Position numbers and translations under genes: made by a program. Under the pieces are notes generated by a model that was not told the origin of the DNA, did not search any database, and was given only the letters and a program-made list of their open reading frames with translations. A stretch of 6,683 nt of DNA from Chromobacteriaceae bacterium (GTDB lineage: Bacteria > Pseudomonadota > Gammaproteobacteria > Burkholderiales > Aquaspirillaceae): assembly GCA_030151505.1 (NCBI GenBank), contig JASLDQ010000294.1, positions 1 through 6,683 on the forward strand. The letters are read 5' to 3'. Of the stretch, positions 6,600 to 6,683 are shown piece by piece. Every line of letters begins with the position of its first letter. Position 1 is the stretch's first letter.

Positions 6600-6683
6600 G
6601 GGGTTTCCTCGATCGCGCAGCCGTTGGTGTGGCCGCGCTGTGCCGCGGTCCGCCTGTGCGGCGGCCGCGGTGAATCGCGTTGC

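Noticed and set aside
6593..6683. A minus-strand open frame entering from the right edge and ending at TAG (6595-6593) just inside the EIIA gene
   Set aside because: The frame has G/C-rich third positions and could be the tail of an upstream gene. However, only 29 codons are visible and the peptide (ending AIEETPW) matches nothing I recognise, so it is not called.

Overview
The window is GC-rich throughout and tightly packed. Its gene content fits a Gram-negative betaproteobacterium, most likely of the Neisseriales/Chromobacteriaceae type. That placement is inferred from three things: an IIA(Man)-HPr-EI phosphotransfer cluster without a permease, an HPr that keeps the serine motif used by HPr kinase, and lipopolysaccharide (LPS) core genes next to msbA. 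No 16S or other species marker is present. No mobile element, tRNA, rRNA or CRISPR array was seen.

Layout from left to right. Positions 1-64 (minus) hold the first 21 codons of a GT4-type glycosyltransferase, cut by the window edge. Its start overlaps the stop of a complete family 2 glycosyltransferase of the WaaE/KdtX type (61-852, minus). An 85-bp divergent spacer follows (853-937), holding nested inverted repeats and candidate -10 boxes on both strands. A WaaQ-type heptosyltransferase (938-2035, plus) then runs toward msbA (2207-3958, minus), and a perfect 13-bp bidirectional terminator hairpin separates the two. Beyond the 154-bp msbA upstream region, with a candidate promoter, lie ptsI (4113-5849), ptsH (5927-6205) and an EIIA(Man)-type gene (6186-6599), all on the minus strand. 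They are transcribed in the order EIIA, ptsH, ptsI.

The left half is an LPS assembly locus: two or three glycosyltransferases build the core oligosaccharide on lipid A at the cytoplasmic face, and MsbA flips the product across the inner membrane. The right half is a phosphorelay: EI takes phosphate from PEP, passes it to HPr His15, and HPr can pass it to EIIA His9. No IIB or IIC gene is visible here, so this module is more likely regulatory than a sugar importer, although other PTS genes may lie elsewhere.

All five complete enzyme genes and EIIA look intact, with their key residues present. I found no convincing new biological system. The points most worth a second look are the nested dyad in the divergent glycosyltransferase promoter region, the C6/T7 homopolymer run at the predicted msbA transcription start, and the permease-less phosphorelay with an HPr-kinase-type serine.
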